Assembly (NCBI RefSeq): GCF_902506065.1 | Contig: NZ_LR732912.1 | Coordinates: 2,032,003-2,096,002, forward strand | DNA: 64,000 nucleotides | Source of the DNA: Arthrobacter sp. 9V | GTDB taxonomy: Bacteria > Actinomycetota > Actinomycetes > Actinomycetales > Micrococcaceae | Reading direction: 5' to 3' | Made by a program: the position numbers and the translations under genes | Shown here: piece after piece, positions 17,609 through 27,198 of the stretch | Numbering within the stretch: position 1 is the first letter of the stretch | Layout: each line of letters begins with the position of its first letter | Notes under the pieces: generated by a model | What the model was told of the DNA's origin: nothing | The model's input: only the letters and a program-made list of their open reading frames with translations | Database searches by the model: none

Positions 17609-18004
17609 CTAGCGGACAGCCACGAGGTCCACCACGAAGATCAAGGCCTCGTTGGGCTTGATTGCTCCACCGGCGCCACGCGAGCCGTAGGCGAGCTCCG
17701 AGGGGATCTCCAGGCGACGGCGACCGCCTACCTTCATGCCCAGCAGGCCTTGGTCCCAGCCCTGGATGACCTGACCGACGCCAACGCGGAAGTCGAGCGG
17801 AGCGCCCCGGCCCCAGGAAGCGTCGAATTCTTCGCCCGTGGACCAGGCAACGCCCACGTAGTGGGTGGAGACGGTGTCCCCGGCCTTGGCTTCGGGGCCC
17901 GTGCCCTCAATCAAATCCGTGATGACGAGGTCCGTGGGAACGTCGCCTTCCGGGAAGTCGATTTCGGGCTTGGTGCGGTCAAAGTCACGCTGACCAAATG
18001 ACAT
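17609..18004 (-). CDS. FKBP-type peptidyl-prolyl cis-trans isomerase
   Basis: 131 residues with a single FKBP domain. Hallmarks are DLIEGTGPEAKAGDTVSTHYVGV, the FDASWGRGAPLDFRVGVGQVIQGWDQGLLGM core and ELAYGSRGAGGAIKPNEALIFVVDLV. It catalyses isomerisation of X-Pro bonds. There is no signal peptide, so it is cytosolic. AAGGAG precedes the ATG. It lies directly downstream of a second, exported FKBP gene on the same strand; together they supply cytosolic and surface isomerases. Confidence 0.95.
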   Translation of the reverse strand: MSFGQRDFDRTKPEIDFPEGDVPTDLVITDLIEGTGPEAKAGDTVSTHYVGVAWSTGEEFDASWGRGAPLDFRVGVGQVIQGWDQGLLGMKVGGRRRLEIPSELAYGSRGAGGAIKPNEALIFVVDLVAVR

Positions 18005-18073
18005 GGGTGCTCCTTGGGTTTTGGGGACGTAAAACTTTTCAGGAACCAGCTTAGCCAGAACCCGTGTCAGTTC

Positions 18074-19024
18074 TTACTTCTTGCCGGTGATCTCGACGAC
18101 AAACACCAACGGGCCTGCAGGCTTGCCCTGGGCAGCGGCGCTTGCGCCATAGGCGAGATCCGTGGGAATGGTCAGGAGAACCTTCGAGCCCACCTTCTGG
18201 CCCGTAAGTCCAAGCGTCCAGCCCTTGATGACCTGGTTCAGCCCGAACGTAGCGGCCTCGCCGCGGTCATAACTGGAGTCGAACTTGGTGCTGTCCTCCC
18301 AGCGCCAGCCGGTGTAGTTGGCATCAATGGTGTCGGAGTCCTTCAATTCCTCTCCATTGCCCTCGGAAAGGACCTTCACCGAAAGACCTGCAGGGGCATC
18401 AGTCTTGGGAATCTCCACTGAAGGTGCGCCCTTGTCATCAAAGGTCACCTTGGGCAGCTTGCCGTCCTTGTCCAGCTGATCGGTCTCTTCCTTGCTCAGA
18501 AGGCCGGGGGCGTCTTTCGCCGAGGCAATCTTGAAGATCACCAGTTGGGAGGAGGCAGGAGCCGAAGGAGAGGCGCCGTCCGACGCCGAGGAGTTACCTG
18601 GAGCAGCGATGGCTACATGGCTGCCTACCTTGGCGCCGATGATGGCGTCAAAGATCAGCTCATTGCCGGCTTTCATCTGCTCGGAGAGTTCGATTGCCTG
18701 GGGTCCCTTGGCGTATCCGTCCTCAAGGGTCTTGCCATCGGCGCCGTCCACCGCGATGAACACCAGTTCGGCAATCTGGCCCATTTTGACGGGCTCGCCA
18801 TCGCCTTCCTTGACAACCTTGACGGTGGGGCCTGTTACTGCCAGAGGCTTGGAGAATTCGATGCCGGGTGCTTTGTCATTGCCGTTGTCCGTGACCTTAA
18901 GGGAGTCGAGCTTGGAGACGTCACCCACTGATTTGCTGGTGGGCTCGGCAGCCGGTGTCTCTCCACCTCCGCACGCGGTCATGAGAAGCAAGGCGGGAAG
19001 GAGAATTGCTAGGAGTCGGCGCAC
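18074..19024 (-). CDS. Surface lipoprotein with FKBP domains
   Basis: 316 residues. The signal peptide ends in a lipobox (MTAC, Cys18), so the protein should be lipid-anchored on the outer face. The C-terminal FKBP domain is clear (SDTIDANYTGWRWEDSTKFDSS..., NQVIKGWTLGLTGQKVGSKVLL, DLAYGASAAAQGKPAGPLVFVVEI). The first half (GPTVKVVKEGDGEPVKMGQIAELVFIAVDG...) looks like a second, degenerate FKBP domain lacking the usual aromatic pocket. Start GTG 19024 gives a standard signal peptide; an upstream ATG at 19108 would add 28 residues before it. The likely role is folding of exported proteins. Confidence 0.87.
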   Translation of the reverse strand: MRRLLAILLPALLLMTACGGGETPAAEPTSKSVGDVSKLDSLKVTDNGNDKAPGIEFSKPLAVTGPTVKVVKEGDGEPVKMGQIAELVFIAVDGADGKTLEDGYAKGPQAIELSEQMKAGNELIFDAIIGAKVGSHVAIAAPGNSSASDGASPSAPASSQLVIFKIASAKDAPGLLSKEETDQLDKDGKLPKVTFDDKGAPSVEIPKTDAPAGLSVKVLSEGNGEELKDSDTIDANYTGWRWEDSTKFDSSYDRGEAATFGLNQVIKGWTLGLTGQKVGSKVLLTIPTDLAYGASAAAQGKPAGPLVFVVEITGKK

Positions 19025-19153
19025 AAAAAGACACTTTCGTCGGGGCAAAGGGACACTCGGAAAGGCGCGTAGCGCATCCAAGCAGGGTGTATCTCGGGAA
19101 GAGACCACTATCCAGAATAGCCCGTGAAGCTGGGAGCCAGCTTATAAACCGTT

Positions 19154-20518
19154 TTAGCCCATGGAGTCCAAGAGGGCATCCACCCGCTCGTCAACGTTCC
19201 GGAACGGATCTTTGCAGAGGATGGTTTGGTGTGCGCGGTCGTTGAGTTTCAGGTGCACCCAGTCCACTGTGTAGTCGCGGCCCAGCTCCTGTGCCCGCCG
19301 TACAAAATCTCCCCGCAGTTTTGCGCGTGTGGTCTGGGGTGGAGCGTCCACAGCATCCTTGACATCGGTTTCAGTGACCAGTCTGCGTGCTGCACCCCGG
19401 GCCTGCAGCAAGAAGAAGATGCCGCGTTGCCGGGAGATGTCGTGGTAAGTAAGGTCCAATTGGGCAATCCGCGGTGAATCGAGGCTGAGATCGTGGCGGC
19501 GCATGTAGCCGTCCATGAGCTTCTTCTTGATGGCCCAGTCCACTTCGGTATCGATGGTGCTGGTGTCGCCGCTTTCAATCGCGTTCAAGGTCCGCTCCCA
19601 CAAGTCCAGGATGAGGGGAACGTGGGCATTATGGGCACCATTGGCGGCAACAAACTCGGTGACCTTGTTGAGGTATTCCCGCTGAATATCCAGGGCCGTC
19701 AGCTGGCGGCCGTTGGCCAAGCGGACCAGTGCGCGGCCGGTGAGGTCGTGGGAGATTTCGCGGATGCTGCGGATGGGATTCTCCATGCGCATGTCACGCA
19801 TAATGACGCCGGCCTCGATCATGCGGAGGATAAGGTCCACCGTACCGACCTTGAGCAGCGCCGAGGTCTCGGACATGTTGGAGTCCCCCACAATGACATG
19901 AAGGCGCCGATAAAATTCGGCATCCGCATGCGGCTCATCGCGCGTGTTGATGATGGGCCTGGACCTGGTGGTCGCCGAGGAGACGCCTTCCCAGATATGG
20001 TCGGCCCGCTGAGAGAAAGCAAACGTGGCACCGTGGGGGGTCTTCAGTACTTTGCCGGCACCGGCGATCAGTTGCCTTGTCACCAGGAAGGGAATCAGTA
20101 TCTCGGCGAGGCGGGAAAACTCTCCGCGGCGCGGTATGAGGTAATTCTCATGGCTGCCATAGGAATTGCCCGCGGAATCGGTGTTGTTCTTGAAAAGGTA
20201 CACCGTGCCGTTGAAGCCCTCGGCGGCGAGCCTGGCCTGCGCCTCGTCAACGAGGTCGTCCAGGATAAGTTCGCCGGCCCTGTCATGGGCGATGAGCTGG
20301 GCGAGGTCATCGCACTCCGCGGTGGCATACTCCGGGTGCGAGCCCACATCGAGGTAGAGCCGTGAACCGTTGGTGAGGAAAACGTTCGAGGACCTGCCCC
20401 AACTGACCACCTTGCGAAAGAGGTACCGTGCCACTTCCTCGGGCGCCAAGGGACGCGAATCCGGACTGGAGTACGAAATCCCGAACTCAGTTTCGATGCC
20501 AAATATCCGCTTATCCAT
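19154..20518 (-). CDS. pafA: Pup--protein ligase PafA
   Basis: 454 residues, carboxylate-amine ligase fold related to glutamine synthetase. It uses ATP to phosphorylate the Pup C-terminal glutamate and couples it to substrate lysines. Seen: metal-binding Glu9/Glu11 in FGIETEFG, catalytic Asp57 in [32 protein letters not shown] and [12 protein letters not shown]. The ATG is preceded by GAGGAGAG within the prcA end; the two genes are separated by one base. It lacks the long N-terminal loop seen in Dop, which distinguishes the paralogues. Confidence 0.97.
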   Translation of the reverse strand: MDKRIFGIETEFGISYSSPDSRPLAPEEVARYLFRKVVSWGRSSNVFLTNGSRLYLDVGSHPEYATAECDDLAQLIAHDRAGELILDDLVDEAQARLAAEGFNGTVYLFKNNTDSAGNSYGSHENYLIPRRGEFSRLAEILIPFLVTRQLIAGAGKVLKTPHGATFAFSQRADHIWEGVSSATTRSRPIINTRDEPHADAEFYRRLHVIVGDSNMSETSALLKVGTVDLILRMIEAGVIMRDMRMENPIRSIREISHDLTGRALVRLANGRQLTALDIQREYLNKVTEFVAANGAHNAHVPLILDLWERTLNAIESGDTSTIDTEVDWAIKKKLMDGYMRRHDLSLDSPRIAQLDLTYHDISRQRGIFFLLQARGAARRLVTETDVKDAVDAPPQTTRAKLRGDFVRRAQELGRDYTVDWVHLKLNDRAHQTILCKDPFRNVDERVDALLDSMG

Positions 20519-20519
20519 C

Positions 20520-21227
20520 TCAGCTCTCCTCTGTGAGCAACCGGGTCATGTCTTCCGGCAGAAGCCGCCGGAACGCCCTGCGGGACCCGCGGTTGCTTTC
20601 CGAAGCGCGGTACAGCACAGCGGCTTCGACGGCGGTGGCGGGTAGTTCGTCAACTTCCTTGTTGGTGGCCAGCGCACGCAGCGCCAGTTGCATGGCGCCC
20701 GCCAAGGTGAGTTCGGGCTCCCAAGCCCCATTGACGACGTCGGAAATCTGGTCGGCGAGCCCGCCCATCACCACAAAGCCGTTCTCATCGGCGATTGATC
20801 CATCAAAGGTCAGGCGGTACAGGTGATCCTGCTCTTGGGTGAAACCAACCTCGGCCACAGCCAATTCCACTTCGAACGGCTTCTGCTCGGCCGTAAACAC
20901 CGCACCCAGGCTCTGAGCGTAGACACTGGCCAAGCCGCGCGCCGTCACGTCCTCGCGGTCGTAGGAGTATCCGCGGACGTCTGCGTAGCGGACTCCTGCT
21001 TGCCTCAGGCTTTCAAACTCGTTGTACTTGCCCACTGCAGCGAAGGCGATTTTGTCGTAGATTTCGCCAATTTTGTGCAGCGATGGCGAAGGGTTCTCGG
21101 CGATCAACGCAATGCCGTCCGCGCAGCTGATCACCACAACAGAGCGCCCGCGGGCTATGCCCTTCCGTGCGAAGTCCGCACGGTCCTTCATCAGCTGCTC
21201 CGGAGAGACGTAGAACTGCTGGGTCAT
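20520..21227 (-). CDS. prcA: 20S proteasome alpha subunit PrcA
   Basis: 235 residues. The alpha subunits form the outer rings and the gate of the core particle. Family features include the N-terminal gate segment with [26 protein letters not shown], the [11 protein letters not shown] strand and [32 protein letters not shown]. The start at ATG 21227 has GGAGG upstream inside the prcB end, and only one base separates the prcB stop from this start. A longer frame to 21266 is entirely within prcB. The C-terminus is acidic (LLTEES). Confidence 0.97.
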   Translation of the reverse strand: MTQQFYVSPEQLMKDRADFARKGIARGRSVVVISCADGIALIAENPSPSLHKIGEIYDKIAFAAVGKYNEFESLRQAGVRYADVRGYSYDREDVTARGLASVYAQSLGAVFTAEQKPFEVELAVAEVGFTQEQDHLYRLTFDGSIADENGFVVMGGLADQISDVVNGAWEPELTLAGAMQLALRALATNKEVDELPATAVEAAVLYRASESNRGSRRAFRRLLPEDMTRLLTEES

Positions 21228-21228
21228 A

Positions 21229-22038
21229 TCAGGCCTCCCGTCCGGCGGCAGCCCGCGATTCAACAATTGCGCCGGCTATCGCGGCCAGGTCGCGTTCAGG
21301 TACACGTCTATTGCCGGAGCGATTGACTGTATAAACCACCGGCCACAACTGCCGGACGGGGTCAGGCCCGCCGGTGGCGGAGTCGTCGTCGGCGGCGTCG
21401 TAGAGTGCCTCAACGGCCACAGCAACGGCATTCTCTTCAGACAGGTTCGGCTTCCACAGCTTCTTCAGGGCTCCGCGGGCGAACACCGAACCGGAACCAA
21501 CGGAGTGATGCTCCTGCTCTTCATATCGCCCGCCTGTGACGTCGTAGGAGAACAAGCGGCCTACACCGGAGCTTTGATCGAAGCCTGCGAACAAGGGAAT
21601 CACTGCCATCCCCTGCATTGCCATGGGCAGGTTTCCGCGGATCATGGCGCCCAGGCGGTTGGCCTTACCAACGAGGCTGAGGAGTGTGCCTTCGATTTTT
21701 TCGTAGTGCTCCAGCTCAACTTGGAAAAGCCTGGTGATATCAATCGCAAGGCCTGCGGTACCAGCGATACCGAGAACCGAGTACTCGTCCGCCGGAAACA
21801 CTTTCTCGATGTGCCGGCTGGCGATGATGTTGCCCATGGTGGCTCTGCGATCCCCGGCCATCAGTACGCCACCGGCGTAAGTCAGCGCGACGATCGTGGT
21901 GGCATGCGGGGACTGCGGCACCATTCCGGCGGGTAACGATTGATTGAAGGGAAGGAGTTCGGGACGCGAGCGTTGAAGGTGCTCCGTGAAAGAAGACGTT
22001 GCCTGGGTGGCCAGGGGGCCGGTTGATGGGTCCTGCAT
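21229..22038 (-). CDS. prcB: 20S proteasome beta subunit PrcB
   Basis: 269-residue precursor with a 46-residue propeptide. Processing before Thr47 in [13 protein letters not shown] would expose the N-terminal threonine nucleophile; mature part 223 residues. Additional active-site features are GDRRATMGN and the Lys-containing [11 protein letters not shown]. The start at ATG 22038 has GGAG 7 nt upstream; the frame is open further left but that part runs over pup and has no family match. Gene order pup-prcB-prcA-pafA is the canonical one. Confidence 0.97.
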   Translation of the reverse strand: MQDPSTGPLATQATSSFTEHLQRSRPELLPFNQSLPAGMVPQSPHATTIVALTYAGGVLMAGDRRATMGNIIASRHIEKVFPADEYSVLGIAGTAGLAIDITRLFQVELEHYEKIEGTLLSLVGKANRLGAMIRGNLPMAMQGMAVIPLFAGFDQSSGVGRLFSYDVTGGRYEEQEHHSVGSGSVFARGALKKLWKPNLSEENAVAVAVEALYDAADDDSATGGPDPVRQLWPVVYTVNRSGNRRVPERDLAAIAGAIVESRAAAGREA

Positions 22039-22117
22039 TGCTGCACTCCTTCGACTCTGCATTCCGATGCCCGGCGGCCTCACGCCGGCCGGGCAGTACA
22101 TCCTCTGGCGGATCCGC

Positions 22118-22321
22118 CTACTGGCCGCCCTTTTGGACAAACGCCCTGACGAACTCTTCGGCGTTGGATTCAAGGACGCCGTCGATTTCGTCGAGGAGAT
22201 CATCCACGCCTTGCGTGGCGTCCGAGGCTTGTGCCTCCGGTGCTGCCGGTGGCGCCTCCGGTACGTCCACTTCGGTCTCGGTTTCCCGTGACTGCGGTTG
22301 TTGCTGCTCCTGTGATGCCAT
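22118..22321 (-). CDS. pup: Prokaryotic ubiquitin-like protein Pup
   Basis: 67 residues, mostly disordered, rich in Glu/Gln/Ser/Ala, with the helical Arc-binding region [22 protein letters not shown] and the terminal FVQKGGQ. The final residue is Gln, so Dop must deamidate it to Glu before PafA can attach it. An internal Lys is present near the end (QKGGQ). AGGGAGAAAG precedes the ATG. Located between dop and prcB on the same strand. Confidence 0.97.
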   Translation of the reverse strand: MASQEQQQPQSRETETEVDVPEAPPAAPEAQASDATQGVDDLLDEIDGVLESNAEEFVRAFVQKGGQ

Positions 22322-22439
22322 TTCTTTCTCCCTACTGTCAGTCTCCTAAGGACAGAGACTTCCTACTGCCATATTGCCACGCTGAGCGGTGCTGCGGAGG
22401 GCTTTGGCCGTCGACGGATATTCCTGTGGCGGGCATTCC

Positions 22440-24059
22440 TCAACTCCTCACAGCTGGTGGCGCCTGACCCAACAATTCGGCCAGGAACGAGGCAGCATCC
22501 GCGTGGCGGTCAAAGAGGGCGCCGGTCAAAGCCTTGGTTCCCCTCAAAGGCTCCCGCGTGGGCACCCGCTGCAGTTTACCCAGCCCGGGCACATCAAAAA
22601 TCACCGAGTCCCAACTGGCGCCCACAACGTCTTTGCCGAAGCTGGAAACGCAGCGCCCCCGGAAGTAGGCCCGCGTGTCCGACGGCGGTTCGGTCACCGC
22701 ACGGGTGATGTGGGCGTCGTCCACAATTCGCATCATCCGATCCCTGGAGAGCATCCTGTAGTAGAGGCCCTTCTCAGGCCGGATATCAGACCATTGAAGA
22801 TCCACCAAGCCGAGCCGGGCATCCTCCCACGCCAGTCCGTCACGGTTCCGGTAGCCCTCAAGAAGTGACTTCTTGGCCACCCACTCCACGGACGATGCGG
22901 CGGCATCGGGATCCGTCCCCAAGGTTGTCAGTGTGGCCTCCCACTGAGACAGGACCTGATGCGTGTGGCCGTCTCCGGTGACTGAATCTGCCACCCCGGT
23001 CTCCTGGGCCAGCTTGGCGGCTGCCTCGAAATACATCCATTGAAGTTCGAGGGCTGTTACTCGTCTTCCGTCCAGGAGCCTGACGGTTGTGGTCAAAGTG
23101 GTGTCGTGACTGACGGCCTGGAGCGCTTGGACGGGTTCATGGACTTCGATTTTGGGTGCCTGGCCTGCCTCTATGAGGCTAAGGACCATGGCCGTGGTTC
23201 CGAATTTCAGGAAGTTCGAAGCCTGGCTGAGGTTGGCGTCCCCAATGATGACGTGGAGGCGCCGGTATTTGTCGGCCGTGGCGTGTGGCTCGTCCCTGGT
23301 ATTGATGATGGGGCGCCGGATGGTTGTCTCCAGTCCCACTTCTGCTTCGAAAAAGTCCGCCCGCTGGCTGATCTGGTAACCGGGCGTTGAGCCGTCCTGC
23401 CCCAGCCCCACCTTGCCTGCGCCACAAATCACCTGACGGGAGATGAAGAATGGCGTGAGCCCGCGGATGATGTCCCCGAAGGGTACAGAGCGGGGCATGA
23501 GGTAATTCTCATGCGAGCCGTAGGACACAGACTTGCTGTCAGTGTTGTTCTTATAGAGATTGATGGCCGGAAGCGATGGATCGGCAGCGACCTTCCGAAC
23601 CGTGGCCAAGGCCACCAGGTCACCGGCGGCATCCCATGCCACGGCATCGCGTGGATTGGTGACCTCCGGGCTGGAGTACTCCGGGTGAGCATGGTCCACA
23701 TAAAGGCGTGCACCATTGCCCAGGACCATGTTCATCAGGAGGGAACCGGACTCGTCTGCTCCGTCCAGTTCCAAATCCTGGCGGCCATATGCCAAGGCGA
23801 CCGCTTCGGCGTCGAGCACCGGCGGTTGGTCCGTCAGCTGGCTCGGATCTGCTGCCGCCTTGTCCATGGTCCAGCCGCGGGCGTCGTGCAACGGTTCCTC
23901 GTCCGTGTAGTCCCATCGTGTCTCCGCCCCGCCGGCCGCCCGCTGCCGGGTCACAGTGGCATATGCCTGAATGATCCGGGCGGACATCATGGTGGCGTTG
24001 GCACCTGGAGCTGACGGAGCATGGATCCCATATTCAGTTTCCGAGCCCATGACGCGCAT
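22440..24059 (-). CDS. dop: Deamidase/depupylase Dop
   Basis: 539 residues. It converts the Pup C-terminal Gln to Glu and removes Pup from substrates. It shares the PafA fold: metal Glu residues in MGSETEYGIH, catalytic Asp in [33 protein letters not shown] and [12 protein letters not shown]. The extra segment after the first strand (about residues 38-80, containing TRWDYTDEEPLHDARGWTMD) corresponds to the Dop loop absent from PafA. Start: ATG 24059 matches family N-termini; GTG 24113, which overlaps the arc stop as GTGA, is a credible alternative that would couple translation to arc. Confidence 0.95.
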   Translation of the reverse strand: MRVMGSETEYGIHAPSAPGANATMMSARIIQAYATVTRQRAAGGAETRWDYTDEEPLHDARGWTMDKAAADPSQLTDQPPVLDAEAVALAYGRQDLELDGADESGSLLMNMVLGNGARLYVDHAHPEYSSPEVTNPRDAVAWDAAGDLVALATVRKVAADPSLPAINLYKNNTDSKSVSYGSHENYLMPRSVPFGDIIRGLTPFFISRQVICGAGKVGLGQDGSTPGYQISQRADFFEAEVGLETTIRRPIINTRDEPHATADKYRRLHVIIGDANLSQASNFLKFGTTAMVLSLIEAGQAPKIEVHEPVQALQAVSHDTTLTTTVRLLDGRRVTALELQWMYFEAAAKLAQETGVADSVTGDGHTHQVLSQWEATLTTLGTDPDAAASSVEWVAKKSLLEGYRNRDGLAWEDARLGLVDLQWSDIRPEKGLYYRMLSRDRMMRIVDDAHITRAVTEPPSDTRAYFRGRCVSSFGKDVVGASWDSVIFDVPGLGKLQRVPTREPLRGTKALTGALFDRHADAASFLAELLGQAPPAVRS

Positions 24060-24109
24060 GGCGCCGCCTGCGGGGAGTTTCTCTGCGGGTGAACCCTCGG
24101 GCCTTGCTG

Positions 24110-25918
24110 TCACAGGTACTGACCCGTGTTGGCGGTGGTTTCTATGGACTTACCGGGCTCCTGACCGGCCTTGCCCTGAACAATGGTCCTGATGTAGGTG
24201 ATCCTCTCGCCCTTCTTGCCCGAAATCCTGGCCCAGTCATCCGGGTTGGTGGTGTTGGGCATGTCCTCGTGCTCACGGAATTCATCCACAACGGCCCGGA
24301 GCAGGTGATCGATCCGAAGACCCTTCTGGTGGGTGGTCAGCAAATCCTTGATGGCGTACTTTTTGGCACGGTCCACTACGTTCTGGACCACGGCGCCGGA
24401 ATTGAAGTCCTTGAAGTACAGCATCTCGGTATCGCCATTGGCGTAGGTGACCTCAAGGTATTCATTGGACTTCTCTGTGGAGTACATTGCCTCCACCGTG
24501 CGCTGGACCATGGCATCCACAGTGGCCTGGACGTCGCCGCCGTACTCCGCCAGGTCCTGAGGATGGAAGGGCAGGTCAGTTGTGATGTATTTGGCGAAGA
24601 TGTCGGCGGCAGCTTCGGCGTCGGGTCGTTGGATCTTGACCTTGACGTCGAGGCGACCGGGACGAAGGATGGCGGGATCGATCATGTCCTCACGGTTGGA
24701 GGCGCCAATAACGATCACGTTGTCCAGACGCTCCACGCCGTCGATTTCACTGAGCAGCTGAGGCACGATGGTGGTTTCGACGTCCGAGGAAACGCCGGTA
24801 CCGCGGGTGCGGAACAACGAGTCCATTTCGTCGAAGAAGACCACCACGGGGCTGCCGTCCGAAGCCTTTTCACGGGCACGGGAGAAGATCAGCCGGATGT
24901 GCCGCTCAGTCTCTCCCACGTACTTGTCCAGGAGCTCGGGCCCCTTGATATTGAGGAAGTAGCTCTTGAGATCGGTGTTGCCGGCACGTTCCGCTGCCCG
25001 GGCGGCAAGGGAATTCGCTACTGCCTTGGCGATGAGGGTCTTGCCGCAGCCTGGAGGACCGTAGAGGAGGATGCCTTTAGGGGCCTTCAGTCCATGCTCG
25101 CGGTAGAGGTCCGGATGGAGGAACGGCAACTCCACGGCATCGCGGATCTGCTCGATCTGCGGGCCAAGGCCGCCGATGTCCTGATAGGTGATGTCCGGAA
25201 CTTCTTCGAGGACCAGGTTCTCCACTTCGGCGCGGGGAACCTTCTCCAGCGCATAGCCTGTCCGTGAGTCGAGGGACAAAGCATCGCCGACTTTCAGGTG
25301 AACACTTTGGAGCGCCCCCGACAACCGGACCACACGCTCTTCATCGGCACGGCCAACCACCAGCGCCCGGTCCTTGCCCAGCATTTCCTTGAGGGTGACA
25401 AGTTCGCCTGCACGTTCGTAGCCGAGGCCCGCCACTACCAGCAGTGCCTCGTTGAGCAGAACTTCCTGCCCGACGGCAAGCTGATTGAGGTTCACGAGCG
25501 GGCTGACGCCAACACGCATCTTGCGCCCCGCGTTGAAGATGTCCACGGACTCTTCAGTGGCGGCTTGTCCTGAACTGCCGGCAGCCGGCTGCTTCCGCGG
25601 GTTGATCTGCACCACGGTGCCAAAGCTGTATGGGGGTTGGCCCTCCTGCTCCAAGGCGCCCTTCAAGCGAAGGATCTCAGCCTTGGCTGTTTCCAGCATG
25701 CTGACAAGTTTGCTGTTGTTCTGGGTGGCAGCAGCCAACTGGCGGTCGATGTGGCGAAGTTTGTCCCGAAGAATGTTGATCTGCCGTTCGGCAACAGTCA
25801 GCTCACTCGAGGTCTCCGGCGGTTGAACAGCGCCGAGCCTCCGGCCTGCCGCATTCTCCGCTTCGCCGTTTGCATCTTCCGGCGTCGGCCGTCCAAGGTC
25901 GTTGTTTGACGTATCCAC
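24110..25918 (-). CDS. arc: Proteasome-activating AAA ATPase Arc (Mpa)
   Basis: 602 residues. In order: disordered N-terminus, coiled coil (about 40-93) that captures Pup, two OB folds (about 97-235), an AAA domain with Walker A GPPGCGKT (287-294) and Walker B VVVFFDE (358-364), and a C-terminal tail ending in GQYL (599-602), the motif that docks into the alpha ring. It unfolds pupylated proteins and feeds them to PrcAB. It is the first gene of the arc-dop-pup-prcBA-pafA series; 97 bp separate it from trmI. Confidence 0.97.
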   Translation of the reverse strand: MDTSNNDLGRPTPEDANGEAENAAGRRLGAVQPPETSSELTVAERQINILRDKLRHIDRQLAAATQNNSKLVSMLETAKAEILRLKGALEQEGQPPYSFGTVVQINPRKQPAAGSSGQAATEESVDIFNAGRKMRVGVSPLVNLNQLAVGQEVLLNEALLVVAGLGYERAGELVTLKEMLGKDRALVVGRADEERVVRLSGALQSVHLKVGDALSLDSRTGYALEKVPRAEVENLVLEEVPDITYQDIGGLGPQIEQIRDAVELPFLHPDLYREHGLKAPKGILLYGPPGCGKTLIAKAVANSLAARAAERAGNTDLKSYFLNIKGPELLDKYVGETERHIRLIFSRAREKASDGSPVVVFFDEMDSLFRTRGTGVSSDVETTIVPQLLSEIDGVERLDNVIVIGASNREDMIDPAILRPGRLDVKVKIQRPDAEAAADIFAKYITTDLPFHPQDLAEYGGDVQATVDAMVQRTVEAMYSTEKSNEYLEVTYANGDTEMLYFKDFNSGAVVQNVVDRAKKYAIKDLLTTHQKGLRIDHLLRAVVDEFREHEDMPNTTNPDDWARISGKKGERITYIRTIVQGKAGQEPGKSIETTANTGQYL

Positions 25919-26015
25919 GATTCATCAGCCCCTTCCTGCGCTTAACAAGACCTTAGTCCCGAAAAGCTCAGGGTGCTGTGTGACATTCGGAATGCGAACC
26001 CTATTGTGACCTTTG

Positions 26016-27080
26016 TCAGTTTGTGACTGAGGGATCATCCTGAACGTTGGTCCCGGCAATTGCGTCACGCGCTGCACGTCGCAGTTTCTTGTCAGAGACG
26101 GCGCGCTCCCCCACTGCTGCAGGGGTCCAGGCGTTGAGGTCCTCTTCGCTGAATTCAGTCTTGGACGGGCGGCGCTTCACCGAAATTCCGGTGACTCCCT
26201 CAGCCAGGCGGCGGGTAACCAGGAGGAAACCGGTGTGGGCCACCATGCGGTGGTCCGGACGAACAGCCAAGCCCTCCAGGTGCCAGCCACGAACCATTGA
26301 TTCCCAGGCATCCGGCTCAGTGAAGCGGCCATCAGCGCGGATCGCTTCGGCGGTGCGGGACAACTGGGTAACAGTAGCCACGTAATTGATCCAGACACCA
26401 CCGGGTGCCAGGACAGTGGCCACAGCGTCCAAGCACTCCCAGGGAGCGAGCATGTCCAGGACAACCCGGTCCACGGAACCCGGGGCTTCTGCTTTGACAA
26501 CCTCTTCCTGGAAGTCACCCAGGGAGATCTGCCATGCGGGATGGGGACCGCCAAAGATGGTCTCAACGTTTCCACGGGCGATGTCCGCGAATTCTTCGCG
26601 CCGCTCGAAGGAGTGGAGGTAGCCGCCGTCGCCGACTGCGCGCAACAGGGAAATGGAGAGCGCACCGGAGCCGACACCTGCCTCAACCACCCGCGCGCCG
26701 GGGAAGATGTCCGCCATGGTGACGATCTGGGCGGCATCCTTGGGGTAAACCACTGCCGCACCACGGGGCATGGACAGAACGAAGTCAGAGAGCAGCGGGC
26801 GCAGCGTCTGATACTGCTGGCCAACGTTGTTGCTGACCACGGAACCATCAACCTTGCCGATGATTTCATCATGGTTCAGGAAACCCCGGTGGGTGTGGAA
26901 AGCCCCGCCCACCTCCAGCGTGATGGTATTCATCCGCCCGCGCTCGTCCGTGAGCTGGACCCGCTCGCCCACACGGAAAGGCCCGCGGCGTCGTGCAGCA
27001 CCCGTCGGCTGTGCGGCCGGACCGTTGGCTGACTCGTCAGTGCCTGTGCTTGCTGCGGGGGCGGCGGTTTCGCTGCTCAT
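26016..27080 (-). CDS. trmI: tRNA (adenine-58-N1)-methyltransferase TrmI
   Basis: 354 residues. N-terminal small beta domain (FRVGERVQLTDERGRMNTITLEVGGAFHTHRGFLNHDEIIG) and a Rossmann methyltransferase with RVVEAGVGSGALSISLLRAV as SAM motif I and DRVVLDMLAPWE as motif IV. The family makes m1A58 in the T loop of tRNA. A polar Ala/Ser/Gly-rich N-terminal extension of about 30 residues and a charged C-terminal tail are present, as in other actinobacterial copies. Start: ATG 27080 with GAGGAAC upstream; a longer frame to 27140 is not supported. It precedes arc, a common actinobacterial neighbour. Confidence 0.93.
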   Translation of the reverse strand: MSSETAAPAASTGTDESANGPAAQPTGAARRRGPFRVGERVQLTDERGRMNTITLEVGGAFHTHRGFLNHDEIIGKVDGSVVSNNVGQQYQTLRPLLSDFVLSMPRGAAVVYPKDAAQIVTMADIFPGARVVEAGVGSGALSISLLRAVGDGGYLHSFERREEFADIARGNVETIFGGPHPAWQISLGDFQEEVVKAEAPGSVDRVVLDMLAPWECLDAVATVLAPGGVWINYVATVTQLSRTAEAIRADGRFTEPDAWESMVRGWHLEGLAVRPDHRMVAHTGFLLVTRRLAEGVTGISVKRRPSKTEFSEEDLNAWTPAAVGERAVSDKKLRRAARDAIAGTNVQDDPSVTN

Positions 27081-27198
27081 GTGGTGTTCCTCGCTCCTGT
27101 ACGGCTGGGCCGCGGTGTCTGACCGGCTGGTGGGCGCCAAAAAGTCAATGGCTCTACTTTTGTCTAACCGCCGGCATGTAACTCTACCGGCAACGCAG

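Noticed and set aside
24089..25267. 392-codon open frame on the plus strand opposite arc
   Set aside because: Antisense to conserved AAA motifs of arc; no ribosome site and no recognisable domain.
26009..26020. TTTGTCAGTT resembling the PafBC-dependent RecA-NDp promoter element
   Set aside because: It lacks the final G of the consensus and a suitably spaced TAnnnT, and it lies within trmI coding sequence on the wrong strand for arc.
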